NCBI GenBank assembly: GCA_964551525.1
Contig: CAZKCH010000005.1
Span: 1 to 39,450 of the forward strand
Direction: 5' to 3'
Length of the DNA: 39,450 nucleotides
Source: GWA2-46-15 sp964551525
Lineage (GTDB): Bacteria; Patescibacteriota; Minisyncoccia; Minisyncoccales; GWA2-46-15
Of this stretch, positions 15,154 to 22,265 are shown piece after piece; position 1 is the first letter of the stretch, and every line of letters begins with the position of its first letter. Below the pieces are notes generated by a model. The model saw nothing but the letters and a program-made list of their open reading frames with translations. It was not told the origin of the DNA and did not search any database. Position numbers and translations under genes: made by a program.

Positions 15154-15927
15154 ATGCAAGAAAAAACTTTTATCAAGAACCGAAAAAGCCAGAAAATAGC
15201 TGTTTTGGTCGAGAAACCCAAGCACGAAAGGGGACTGGTTTTTGTCATGCACGGCCTAAGTGGGTTTAAAGAACAACCTCATATTGAGACATATGCAAAA
15301 ACATTTTTGGATAATGGTTATGTTGCGGTACGTTTTGACACTACGAATACCTTTGGCGAAAGTGATGGAAATTATGCAGATGCGACAGTAACGAACTATT
15401 ACGAAGATTTAGAAGATGTTATTAACTGGGCGAAATCACAACCATGGTATCAAGAACCATTTTGTCTGATTGGACATAGTCTTGGAGCAATTTGTATCGC
15501 GCTCTATGCTGAAAAATATCCAGAAAAAGTGAAAGCCTTGGCGCCAACTTCTACGGTGATATCCGGAGCATTAAGCATGGAAACAGAAAAGCACAAAAAC
15601 ATTGCAGAAGAGTGGAAACGAACCGGCTGGCGCATAGAAAAAAGCGAAGCGAGACCGAGCCTCGTAAAACGGCTTAAATGGTCTCACATGGAGGATCGCT
15701 TGAAATATGATTTATTACCAGAAGCTTATAAACTTACTATGCCTGTTTTGTTGATAGTCGGAGAAAAAGATGAAGCCACTCCGCCAGAACACCAATATAT
15801 GCTTTACGAAAAGCTGCCTGGGAAAAAAGAAATCCATGTTATTAAGGGGTCTGAACACACTTTTCGAGAAAAACAACACTTGGAGGAAATTAAACAGATA
15901 ATCGAACGATGGGTGAAAAGTTTGTAA
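15154..15927 (+). CDS. Alpha/beta hydrolase
   Basis: A 257-residue cytoplasmic hydrolase (no signal peptide). The oxyanion loop is MHGLSGFKEQ (about 32-41), the nucleophile elbow GHSLGA (about 109-114), the acid in VGEKDEATP, and the catalytic His in GSEHTFR near residue 232. This is a full Ser-Asp-His triad. It resembles the BAAT/dienelactone and S33-like esterases. The substrate is unknown. It stands alone with no obvious Shine-Dalgarno. Confidence 0.85.
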   Translation: MQEKTFIKNRKSQKIAVLVEKPKHERGLVFVMHGLSGFKEQPHIETYAKTFLDNGYVAVRFDTTNTFGESDGNYADATVTNYYEDLEDVINWAKSQPWYQEPFCLIGHSLGAICIALYAEKYPEKVKALAPTSTVISGALSMETEKHKNIAEEWKRTGWRIEKSEARPSLVKRLKWSHMEDRLKYDLLPEAYKLTMPVLLIVGEKDEATPPEHQYMLYEKLPGKKEIHVIKGSEHTFREKQHLEEIKQIIERWVKSL

Positions 15928-16046
15928 TTCTTTTCAGTTTTGCACCGAAGCTTAAGAACAAAATTAAACTAGTAATAATCATAGTCTCTTAGCTACTTTA
16001 TAAAGTTTTATTTCTTATTTTTCGTATCGCCAAAATTAAAACTGAC

Positions 16047-16075
16047 TTTACTTGACAAGGAGGAAAAAATATAAT
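16047..16075 (+). promoter_or_regulatory. Strong promoter of a short transcript
   Basis: TATAAT (16070-16075) follows TTTACT (16047-16052) at 17 bases; a perfect TTGACA (16052-16057) is also present but only 12 bases away. Transcription would start near 16082 and end at the terminator near 16450, a unit of about 370 bases. Confidence 0.55.
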
Positions 16076-16094
16076 AATGTCTAAATATGTAAGC

Positions 16095-16141
16095 GCTCAA
16101 AAACAAAACGTCGTTACAACGCGTTTTTTGTTTTGAGAGCA
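16095..16141 (+). other. Structured leader of the 16047 transcript
   Basis: GCTCAAAAACAAAACG pairs, with small bulges, with CGTTTTTTGTTTTGAG around the loop TCGTTACAACG. The predicted hairpin forms soon after the transcription start and contains a T run, so it may attenuate transcription. Apart from this hairpin, 15928-16246 (over 300 bases) shows no gene. Confidence 0.45.
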
Positions 16142-16246
16142 GGCACACCAGCTTTATTTTTGAAAAATGATATAGAAAAAATAAAGGTCGCTAATCCAAG
16201 AAGTTAATAAACGCTGCAGGATTCTAGTTTTGCAGCTTACAATATT

Positions 16247-16399
16247 ATGACTTTTGAGAACATGCAAAACGGAGAGCAAAAAGTTCCGGAAACACCCGAA
16301 ACTCCGGCAACTCCGGTCGAAACTCCGGCTGAAGCGCCCGTCGAAACACCTGCAACTCCGGCTGAAACCCCGGCGCAAGAAGAAACCCCGAATGTCTAG
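16247..16399 (+). CDS. 50-residue Pro/Thr/Glu-repeat peptide
   Basis: A short frame from ATG 16247 to TAG 16397-16399. After MTFENMQNGEQKV it becomes a run of ETP, ATP and AEA units ending ETPNV. It has no membrane segment and no Cys, and is very acidic and disordered. It lies between a strong promoter and a strong terminator, which supports expression. The function is unknown; a free disordered peptide or a low-complexity linker of a lost gene are both possible. Confidence 0.5.
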   Translation: MTFENMQNGEQKVPETPETPATPVETPAEAPVETPATPAETPAQEETPNV

Positions 16400-16414
16400 A
16401 AACGAACTTTAAAG

Positions 16415-16450
16415 ACAACCTCATAGCATTCTGTTAAGGGGTTGTTTTTA
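16415..16450 (+). terminator. Rho-independent terminator
   Basis: ACAACCTC (16415-16422) pairs with GGGGTTGT (16438-16445, one T-G pair), followed by a T run to 16449. It ends the short unit encoding the ETP-rich peptide. Confidence 0.8.
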
Positions 16451-16513
16451 TTTGTATCGTGATTAGATGAGAGTTCCGTGATTTATTCGTGATTCCTTGG
16501 TAGAATGGAATAT

Positions 16514-16612
16514 ATGAAAAAATCTCAACCAAAAAACAATATTAAAAAAATGCGAAGCTGGGGCCAAGCCACCCGCAGGGAAGGCCGCCGCGCCAAAAGA
16601 GGAGAAAAGTAA
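16514..16612 (+). CDS. 32-residue basic micropeptide, copy 1
   Basis: ATG 16514 to TAA 16610-16612. Thirteen of 32 residues are Lys or Arg; the core is KKMRSWGQATRREGRRAKRG. A second 32-residue copy at 17727 is identical at 25 of 32 positions, so selection on the peptide is likely. A TGGTAGAAT extended -10 ends 7 bases before the ATG, giving a leaderless start. One base after the stop, the first CYTH gene begins. The composition suggests RNA or ribosome binding; it is not a clear match to bTHX or another named ribosomal protein. Confidence 0.65.
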   Translation: MKKSQPKNNIKKMRSWGQATRREGRRAKRGEK

Positions 16613-16613
16613 T

Positions 16614-17132
16614 ATGGAGATTGAATTAGAGCGAACGTTTCTGGCAAAGTTTTTGCCACCGGGATTAGAGAAAGCAAACTCTAAGGAGATTTTGGATATT
16701 TACATTCCAGCGACCGTGGATCACCCGTGTTTGAGAATTAGAAAAGTAGGAGAGATAATGGAGATGACAAAAAAATCGCCGATAAAAGGGAATGATTCGT
16801 CGGAACAAAAAGAAGAAACAATTAAATTAAATCAAGAAGAATACGATGCCCTGACGTCAATTAGCGGCAAGAGATTCAGAAAGAACCGCTATTATTACAA
16901 TTTCGAAAATCAGGTAGCCGAGATCGATGTTTTTCAAGATGGTCTAAAAGGTTTGGTTTTGGTGGACTTTGAGTTTACTTCAAGTGAAGAAAAGAATAAG
17001 TTTCAGATGCCTGATTTTTGTTTGGCTGATATGACTCAGGAAAGGTTTGCTGCCGGCGGCATTTTGGCGGGGAAGGAGTACGCTGACATTAAGCCGTTTT
17101 TAGATAAATATAATTACAAGAAAATCGATTAA
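16614..17132 (+). CDS. CYTH-domain protein 1
   Basis: A 172-residue protein opening with the CYTH signature ExExE as EIELER (residues 2-7). Alternating strands then carry paired basic and acidic residues (LRIRKVG, MEMTKK, RFRKNRYYY, AEIDVFQ, LVLVDFEF), as expected for a triphosphate tunnel. Family members cleave inorganic or organic triphosphates (triphosphatase, ThTPase) or make cAMP (CyaB). Which one applies is unknown. It is followed after 4 bases by a second CYTH gene. Confidence 0.82.
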   Translation: MEIELERTFLAKFLPPGLEKANSKEILDIYIPATVDHPCLRIRKVGEIMEMTKKSPIKGNDSSEQKEETIKLNQEEYDALTSISGKRFRKNRYYYNFENQVAEIDVFQDGLKGLVLVDFEFTSSEEKNKFQMPDFCLADMTQERFAAGGILAGKEYADIKPFLDKYNYKKID

Positions 17133-17136
17133 GTGT

Positions 17137-17715
17137 ATGGAGATTGAATACGAAGCGACATTCGAGAATATAGATAAAGAAGAAATTAGGGGGAAGCTCC
17201 GGGAAACAGGAGCGGTTTTGATCCGGCCGGAGTTTATGCAGAAAAGAACCGTTTTTAATTTACCCAAGGGGAATGAAATTGCCGGCGCTTGGTTAAGGGT
17301 GAGAGATGAGGGCAACCGTGTTACCATGACTCTGAAGATTGTTGACGGCGAGAAAATCGAGAACCAGAAAGAAGTTATCGTAGCAGTGGACAATTTTGAT
17401 AAAGCGAGCGAGCTTTTGATTTCAATTGGTTGTTTTGAAAAAGGGTATCAAGAGAGCAAAAGAGAGTTGTGGAAGATGGGAGAAACAGAAATTACTATTG
17501 ATGAATGGCCTTTCCTAGATCCTTTCGTAGAAGTTGAGGGGAAGTCGGAAAAGGAGGTGATTAGCGTTAGCGAGAAACTTGGTTTTGATTATAAAAAAGC
17601 ATTGTTTTGTGCCGTAGATACTCTTTACGCCAGGAAATACGGGGTTTCCAAGGATATTATTGATAACAAAATTCCCAAATTGGTCTTCGAGATGAAAAAC
17701 CCTTTTACAAATTAA
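17137..17715 (+). CDS. CYTH-domain protein 2 (CyaB-like)
   Basis: A 192-residue CYTH protein beginning MEIEYEATF (ExExE), with LRVRDEGNRVTMTLKI, TEITIDEWPFLDPFVEVEG and the C-terminal helix with YARKYG, closer to the class IV adenylate cyclase/CyaB-type subgroup (WPFLDPFVEVEG) than its neighbour. Activity may be triphosphatase rather than cyclase. The two CYTH genes differ widely, so they are not a recent duplication. Micropeptide copy 2 follows after 11 bases. Confidence 0.85.
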   Translation: MEIEYEATFENIDKEEIRGKLRETGAVLIRPEFMQKRTVFNLPKGNEIAGAWLRVRDEGNRVTMTLKIVDGEKIENQKEVIVAVDNFDKASELLISIGCFEKGYQESKRELWKMGETEITIDEWPFLDPFVEVEGKSEKEVISVSEKLGFDYKKALFCAVDTLYARKYGVSKDIIDNKIPKLVFEMKNPFTN

Positions 17716-17726
17716 ATTTTAAATAC

Positions 17727-17825
17727 ATGCAGAAGAACCCACCGAAAAATAATGTTAAAAAGATGCGGAGTTGGGGACAGGCCAGTCGCAGGAAGGGCCG
17801 CCGCGCCAAAAGAGGAAAGAAATAA
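17727..17825 (+). CDS. 32-residue basic micropeptide, copy 2
   Basis: ATG 17727 to TAA 17823-17825; 14 of 32 residues are basic. The shared core is KNNVKKMRSWGQASRRKGRR against KNNIKKMRSWGQATRREGRR in copy 1. The DNA of the Arg-rich end (GGCCGCCGCGCCAAAAGAGG) is identical in both copies, pointing to duplication with purifying selection. It closes the CYTH operon; a terminator follows at 17861. Confidence 0.65.
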   Translation: MQKNPPKNNVKKMRSWGQASRRKGRRAKRGKK

Positions 17826-17860
17826 TTAATTTAAGGCCTTGCGATGGCGTTAATTTTTTC

Positions 17861-17886
17861 AGCTATTGACTAGATAGCTTTTTTTT
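17861..17886 (+). terminator. Rho-independent terminator
   Basis: AGCTAT (17861-17866), loop TGACTAG, ATAGCT (17874-17879), then seven T. It ends the micropeptide-CYTH operon. Confidence 0.8.
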
Positions 17887-17931
17887 GTTGGACTTGAAGT
17901 AGCTCAAATGAGCTAGAAAAGGAGGTGCCAA

Positions 17932-19173
17932 ATGGCATCAAGAAGTCAAATTTTAAAGCTTTTTTTACAATACGCTCGGATTGACACCAGATCTGTTATG
18001 GGAAGCAGTGAGCATCCAAGCTCGCCCGGGCAGAAAATTCTTGGTGAGTTAATCCAGCGCCAACTTCTTGAAGCGGGTTTGAGACCTGACCGACTCATTT
18101 CCCTTCGAGATGGTTCGTTCCTGGTTAGTTTCCCGCCTACACCAGGTTCACAAGGAGTTCCGCATGTTGTTTACGCGGTTCATCTTGACAGTCACTACGG
18201 TTTTTCCGGCCAAGCCGTCCCAATTATTCATCGTTGCGCTGGCGGGGACATTATTCTCCCTAGAGAAGGAGTAGTAATTTCGGCGGACGACCTTGCTGGA
18301 CTAGAGGGCAAGATGATCGTTACTGCCAGTGGCGATACGCTTCTCGCTGCTGATGACAAGGCTGGCGTTGCCGCTCTCGTCATGGTTATTCGATCGCTTC
18401 TGGTCGGCGGCATCGAACATGGACCCCTCACGTTCTGGTTTTGCACAGATGAGGAAACCGGCAGCCTGGACTTTGAAGCCGTTCCCGTAGACACGGTCAA
18501 GTCCTGGAATATATTCTGGACCGTAGACGGCGAGCAGGTGGGATTGATTGATGTTGGTTGTCTCGCCAGTCACATGATCGTAATCAAGTTCAGGGGTGAG
18601 ACGGCACATCCTGGCCTTCAAGGCGACCGAATCATGCCGGCCCATTACGCCGCCGCCACTTTTGTAACGAAATTGGCTTTGGCGTATCCGACGCCAATGG
18701 ATTCGAGTGAGCAACGGCCGTTCTATTACATCGTGAAGATGGAAGGTGACGCGATCCTGGCATCGGTCACTTGCGTACCCCGATCTTTTGACGTGGTAGA
18801 GCTAGACCGGATGGCGCGAATAGTCAAAGTACTCGCCGAACACTGCTCCCAGCAGTATGGCTGCACAGTTGTTGTTCAGGACGCGCTAAGTTGCATCAAT
18901 ACCCGTCCGACCATTGAGAAGCACATGGATTTGGTTCGGCCGGCGATTGAGGCCCATCGCGTTTGCGGTTTTGAGCCGAGGTTGGCTGATGTCCGTGGAG
19001 GAACGGACGGCGCCGCCCTGAATATGATCTATCCAGATCTGCCGGCTCCCAATATAGGGGCAGGAGCCAGGAATTTACACGGTCCCAAGGAGTTCCTGGT
19101 CGTTGAGGAGCTCGAGAAAGTGCCGCTGATTATAATCAATATGATCCAGCGGTACGCGGAAATGAAAGCATAA
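17932..19173 (+). CDS. pepT: Peptidase T (M20 tripeptide aminopeptidase)
   Basis: A 413-residue di-zinc aminopeptidase of M20B. Visible are the first metal His and Asp in VYAVHLDSH, the bridging Asp in LLAADDKAGVAAL, the base Glu pair in CTDEETGSLDF, TVDGEQVG, the HPG lid (ETAHPGLQGDR) and the last metal His in ARNLHGPKEF, with VRGGTDGAALN. A textbook AAGGAGGT Shine-Dalgarno precedes the ATG, and codon use is more even and GC-richer than around it; both suggest transfer. A small hairpin TAGCTC..GAGCTA sits in the leader. It gives amino acids from imported peptides. Confidence 0.92.
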   Translation: MASRSQILKLFLQYARIDTRSVMGSSEHPSSPGQKILGELIQRQLLEAGLRPDRLISLRDGSFLVSFPPTPGSQGVPHVVYAVHLDSHYGFSGQAVPIIHRCAGGDIILPREGVVISADDLAGLEGKMIVTASGDTLLAADDKAGVAALVMVIRSLLVGGIEHGPLTFWFCTDEETGSLDFEAVPVDTVKSWNIFWTVDGEQVGLIDVGCLASHMIVIKFRGETAHPGLQGDRIMPAHYAAATFVTKLALAYPTPMDSSEQRPFYYIVKMEGDAILASVTCVPRSFDVVELDRMARIVKVLAEHCSQQYGCTVVVQDALSCINTRPTIEKHMDLVRPAIEAHRVCGFEPRLADVRGGTDGAALNMIYPDLPAPNIGAGARNLHGPKEFLVVEELEKVPLIIINMIQRYAEMKA

Positions 19174-19195
19174 GGAGGTTAGCGTGAAATTTGAA

Positions 19196-19231
19196 GCTCG
19201 GTGCGTGTCAAACGCGCCGAGTTTTGTTTTT
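19196..19231 (+). terminator. Rho-independent terminator after pepT
   Basis: CTCGGTGCG (19197-19205) pairs with CGCGCCGAG (19213-19221, one T-G pair), followed by TTTTGTTTTT. A 33-codon frame from GTG 19184, with an AGGAGG before it, overlaps the terminator and is probably not a gene. Confidence 0.8.
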
Positions 19232-19274
19232 GGTCGGTTGCCGAATGGTTTAAATCGCCAGAAAGATTATTTTT

Positions 19275-19283
19275 TGATATAAT
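19275..19283 (+). promoter_or_regulatory. Extended -10 before the cytidine deaminase
   Basis: TGATATAAT is a perfect extended -10. It ends 8 bases before ATG 19292, which opens a 20-codon frame overlapping the deaminase start at 19329, a possible leader peptide or simply 5' leader. Confidence 0.5.
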
Positions 19284-19328
19284 ATTATTGCATGAACGAG
19301 CAAAACTTATTTTTAATCTTTTTAAAAT

Positions 19329-19751
19329 ATGACGGAAAAAGAATTCAACAATAAAAAGGTTTATGAGTTTTCCGAGGACGAGTGCCGGAAACTTTTAATG
19401 ACGGCAAAAGAGGCCATGACTTTTACTTATCCCAAGGCCAATGATGGCTACGCCGTCGCCTTAATGACCAAAAAGGGAAATATCTATACCGGCGCTTCTT
19501 ATCAGTCTGATACCGAGACCTTAACAATGCATTCAGAGGCAGTCGCTTTAGCCCACGCCGCTAATCATGGAGAAACGGAAATAGTCGCGATGACCGGGCC
19601 GAATTGCCATATTTGCAAACAGCTCATCTATGAAAGCGGTTTGCGCTCGGGAATCGATACGATAATTATTATTGAAGAAGAGGGTAAAATTAAGCAGATC
19701 CCCATATCAACCTTAATGCCTTATCCGTGGCCGGAAAAGGCAAAAAAATGA
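19329..19751 (+). CDS. Cytidine deaminase-like protein
   Basis: A 140-residue zinc deaminase fold. The zinc/proton-shuttle motif is MHSEAVALAHAA (canonical C/H-A-E) and the second site GPNCHICKQLIYE (canonical P-C-x-x-C), so one His and two Cys ligands and the catalytic Glu are kept, but the Ala and the Pro next to Cys differ. DGYAVALMTKKGNIYTG is the substrate strand. It most likely acts on cytidine or a related base in salvage. The stop overlaps the next ATG. Confidence 0.82.
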   Translation: MTEKEFNNKKVYEFSEDECRKLLMTAKEAMTFTYPKANDGYAVALMTKKGNIYTGASYQSDTETLTMHSEAVALAHAANHGETEIVAMTGPNCHICKQLIYESGLRSGIDTIIIIEEEGKIKQIPISTLMPYPWPEKAKK

Positions 19752-20752
19752 GGTCGATTAAATTAAAGTTGCGGAAAATTATGGAGGTTGCGCCGACTTC
19801 TCCTTTTAGTTTTGATCCGACCTTCCATAAGCCGGATCATTTTACTTCCGGCGATAATTTTTGGCAGCCGGGAACGCGCTGGCAGGCCTGGAATTGGCCC
19901 TCCTACGCCAAAGCTTCGGCGGGCAAGGCCATATCTCTTGGGATTAGGTTTTCAAATAAGGGGACAGTTGAGAAACCGCTGATTGAGATTAAAATATATG
20001 CTGAGGGCAGGTTAACGGACGATTTCATTGAATCGCTGGTTGCGGAGATAAAATATTTATATAATCTTAATTTGGATTTAACCGATTTCTATAAAACTTT
20101 TCGCAAAGACAAGCTTTTGAGCCCAGTGATTAAAAGGTGGCGAGGGATGCGGCCGGGCCATCCGAGCTGTTTATATGAGTATTTGATCATTGCCATGGTG
20201 TTGCAGAACGCGACGGTGAAGCGTTCGGTGCAAATGTTCAAGGCCTTATTGGAAAACTACGGCAAACTAATTGAATTTGATGGCAAGAAACTTTGGTGTT
20301 TTTGGAGTCCGGGCGGCTTGGTAAATGTTTCCGAAGATGATTTGCGGAAACTGAAAGTCGGTTATCGGGCAAAATCAATTAAGAAAATAGACGAGCAATT
20401 CAGAAAAGGCCTGATCAATGAAACGGAATTAAGGTTGAAAGATAGAGAAACGCAGATGGCGGAATTGTTGAAATTATACGGGGTGGGGCCGGCCACGGTT
20501 TGGTATCTTTTGTTTGATGTTTTTCATCACTGGGATTTTTTCAATCATGTCTCGCCGTGGGAGCAGAAAATATATTCCAAGTTATTCTTTAATCGCGATC
20601 CGGAAAATCCAGTGCCAGTGGAAAAAATCCTCAAGTATTTTGAGCGGTTTGGTAAATTCAAGCAGTTGGCGGTTCATTATATCTGGGAGGACTTGTGGTG
20701 GCGGCGGCAGAACGAGCATTTTCCCTGGCTGGAAAAAGAGATTAGGTTATAA
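19748..20752 (+). CDS. HhH-GPD glycosylase-like protein with a repeat-derived insert
   Basis: A 334-residue protein when started at ATG 19748 (ATGA overlap with the deaminase). The N-terminal beta domain and the later helix-hairpin-helix GVGPATVWY (245-253) fit a two-domain AlkA/OGG-like DNA glycosylase. Two oddities: residues 51-61 (PSYAKASAGKA) are encoded by a 34-base palindrome, and the region where the catalytic Asp should lie reads FFNHVSPWEQ (264-273) with no Asp. It may be inactive, or use another residue. Confidence 0.72.
   Translation: MRSIKLKLRKIMEVAPTSPFSFDPTFHKPDHFTSGDNFWQPGTRWQAWNWPSYAKASAGKAISLGIRFSNKGTVEKPLIEIKIYAEGRLTDDFIESLVAEIKYLYNLNLDLTDFYKTFRKDKLLSPVIKRWRGMRPGHPSCLYEYLIIAMVLQNATVKRSVQMFKALLENYGKLIEFDGKKLWCFWSPGGLVNVSEDDLRKLKVGYRAKSIKKIDEQFRKGLINETELRLKDRETQMAELLKLYGVGPATVWYLLFDVFHHWDFFNHVSPWEQKIYSKLFFNRDPENPVPVEKILKYFERFGKFKQLAVHYIWEDLWWRRQNEHFPWLEKEIRL
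19897..19930. repeat. Palindromic repeat inside a coding region
   Basis: GGCC at both ends and CGCCAAAGCTTCGGCG in the middle share one symmetry centre (between 19913 and 19914). It keeps the reading frame and adds about 11 residues. Confidence 0.7.
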
Positions 20753-20779
20753 TTCGCACGTTTATTCTTGTGCTTAGCT

Positions 20780-20802
20780 TGTGCTTAGCTAAGCTAAGCA
20801 CA
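20780..20802. repeat. Hairpin after the glycosylase gene
   Basis: TGTGCTTAGC TAA GCTAAGCACA is a perfect 10-base inverted repeat; the TTGTGCTTAGCT half also occurs as a direct copy just before. It may end the upstream transcript without a T run. Confidence 0.55.
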
Positions 20803-20817
20803 GGATACATGAAAATT

Positions 20818-20848
20818 TATGTTAACTATTAGAACTGTGGTTAACATA
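20818..20848. promoter_or_regulatory. Dyad TATGTTAAC / GTTAACATA, possible operator
   Basis: TATGTTAAC (20818-20826) and GTTAACATA (20840-20848) are perfect inverted repeats 13 bases apart; a third copy TATGTTAAG follows at 20847-20855. The spacing suits a dimeric regulator upstream of the DUF167-HD-Ham1 cluster. Inference only. Confidence 0.4.
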
Positions 20849-20892
20849 TGTTAAGATAATAAACGGGGGAAATAGATATTTTTTATGATCGT

Positions 20893-21111
20893 ATGAAAAT
20901 ATTTGTTAAAGTGAAGACGAAAGCAAAAGAGGACAAGATTGAAAAAATAGGGGATAATCAGTTTAGTGTTTGGGTAAAGGAATTGCCGATTGAGGGTCGG
21001 GCAAACGAGGCGGTTCGTAAGATGCTGGCGGAATACTTTGAGGTGGCCCAAGCGAGAATAAAAATCATTGCCGGCGTTGGCAGCAAGCAAAAAATAATTG
21101 AAATCATATGA
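20893..21111 (+). CDS. DUF167 (YggU-like) protein, copy 1
   Basis: A 72-residue protein of the DUF167/YggU family. It has the family pattern MKIFVKVKTKAKEDKIEKI, then VWVKELPIEGRANEAV and a closing KIIAGVGSKQKIIEI. Function in the family is not known. It overlaps the HD gene by 4 bases. A second copy lies at 22266, alike at about 50 of 72 positions. Confidence 0.85.
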   Translation: MKIFVKVKTKAKEDKIEKIGDNQFSVWVKELPIEGRANEAVRKMLAEYFEVAQARIKIIAGVGSKQKIIEII

Positions 21112-21641
21112 AGATTAGGCAAAGAGAGATAGATAAAGAGATGGAGAGGGCGATAATAATGTTAGTTGATTGCGTAAAGAAAAAATGTCGGAATGAAAAG
21201 CCGGTAATTTTACATTCTTTAAGGGTTGGTTTTAAACTTTTTGAGATGGGGCAACCAAAGGAAGTGGTGATTGCCGGGCTATTACACGATTTAGTTGAAG
21301 ATACCAATTGTACTCTTAGGCAGATTAAAGATGTTTTTGGCGATAGGGTCGCTATATTGGTTTCAGCAGTGACGCAAGTTAAAGAAAAGGACTATAAAAA
21401 AAGATGGTTAATTTTGATGAAAAAGATAGAAAAAGCAGGTAAGGCAGCCATGCTTTTAAAATTAATTGATGTGGGCGAGAATGTGCTCTATGTGCCCTTT
21501 ATCAAAGAGAAGGAAGAAATCCAAGCGGTTTATTGGAAGCATAATTTTGTCATGAAGTGGCTAAAGCCATATTTTGGAACAAGAAAAATCTATCGTGAAT
21601 ATCGAGATGCTTATCAAAAAGTGTTTAAAAAACTTTTGTAG
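21108..21641 (+). CDS. HD-domain hydrolase, SpoT/MESH1-like
   Basis: A 177-residue HD-superfamily protein. Metal ligands appear as ILHSLRVG (first His), LLHDLVEDT (HD plus ED) and KLIDVGENV (last Asp), in the order of the ppGpp hydrolase domain of Rel/SpoT. No synthetase domain is attached, so it resembles small alarmone hydrolases (SAH). It may also act on other nucleotides. It sits between DUF167 and Ham1/RdgB, which fits nucleotide clean-up. Confidence 0.75.
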   Translation: MKIRQREIDKEMERAIIMLVDCVKKKCRNEKPVILHSLRVGFKLFEMGQPKEVVIAGLLHDLVEDTNCTLRQIKDVFGDRVAILVSAVTQVKEKDYKKRWLILMKKIEKAGKAAMLLKLIDVGENVLYVPFIKEKEEIQAVYWKHNFVMKWLKPYFGTRKIYREYRDAYQKVFKKLL

Positions 21642-21687
21642 CAATCAATAGCAAGAAAACCATTATTGGAGGATTTAGTCCATAATC

Positions 21688-22260
21688 ATGAAAACTATTT
21701 TTTACGTTACCGGTAATTCCTATAAATTTCAAATAGCGAAAAATATATTAAAAGACAGCGGTTTTAAGATTGTGCAGAAAAGGATGGAGACGCCGGAAAT
21801 CCAAAGTGATTCGGTTGAAAAGGTGGCTGCTTATTCTGCCCAATGGGCCAGTAGTGTTCTTAAAAAGCCAGTCGCAGTTTCTGATGGCGGGTGCTACATC
21901 GAAGCGCTCAATGGATTTCCTGGGCCTTTTGCAAAATATACCAACCGCTGGCTTGCCGCCAAGGATTTGTTCCTCATTATGAGAAACAAGAAAAATAAAA
22001 GCATGATGTGGCGAAGTTGTCTTGCTTATTGCGAGCCCGGCAAAAAACCAGTCACTTTTACCAATGAGTTTAAGGGGAAATTTACCCGCAAGATCGGTAA
22101 AAATGAATATAGAAAACATTATGGTTGGCTGGATACGTTATTTATACCGGATGGTTTTTCAAAACCGTTATCGGAATTGTCCGACAAAGAATACTTGGAT
22201 TTTTGGGGCGATCGCAAAAAAAGTAATTGGCCCAAATTATTGCGTTATTTAGAAAAGTGA
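21688..22260 (+). CDS. Ham1/RdgB-like non-canonical NTP pyrophosphatase
   Basis: A 190-residue pyrophosphatase of the ITPase/XTPase family (PF01725). The N-terminal substrate motif is YVTGNSYKFQIAK, followed by TPEIQSDS, the metal and base-binding VSDGGCYIEALNGFPGPF and the closing region with SDKEYLDFWGDRKKSNW. It removes inosine or xanthosine triphosphate from the pool. Five bases separate it from the second DUF167 gene. Confidence 0.85.
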   Translation: MKTIFYVTGNSYKFQIAKNILKDSGFKIVQKRMETPEIQSDSVEKVAAYSAQWASSVLKKPVAVSDGGCYIEALNGFPGPFAKYTNRWLAAKDLFLIMRNKKNKSMMWRSCLAYCEPGKKPVTFTNEFKGKFTRKIGKNEYRKHYGWLDTLFIPDGFSKPLSELSDKEYLDFWGDRKKSNWPKLLRYLEK

Positions 22261-22265
22261 AAAAA

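Noticed and set aside
12213..15927. Integrated element at tRNA-Gln
   Set aside because: The accessory content fits, but no integrase and no copy of the tRNA 3' end was found on the right side.
16077..16136. 19-codon leader peptide frame
   Set aside because: The ATG lies directly after the -10 box and would be upstream of the expected transcript start.
16154..16378. Minus-strand Arg/Ser/Cys-rich frame
   Set aside because: It is the shadow of the ETP-repeat peptide on the other strand, with odd composition and no start context.
16047..16450. tmRNA, RNase P RNA or 6S RNA
   Set aside because: Size is close to tmRNA, but there is no tRNA-like end, T arm, or RNase P signature.
19184..19282. 33-codon gene after pepT (GTG start with AGGAGG)
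   Set aside because: It overlaps the pepT terminator and has no recognisable feature; likely chance.
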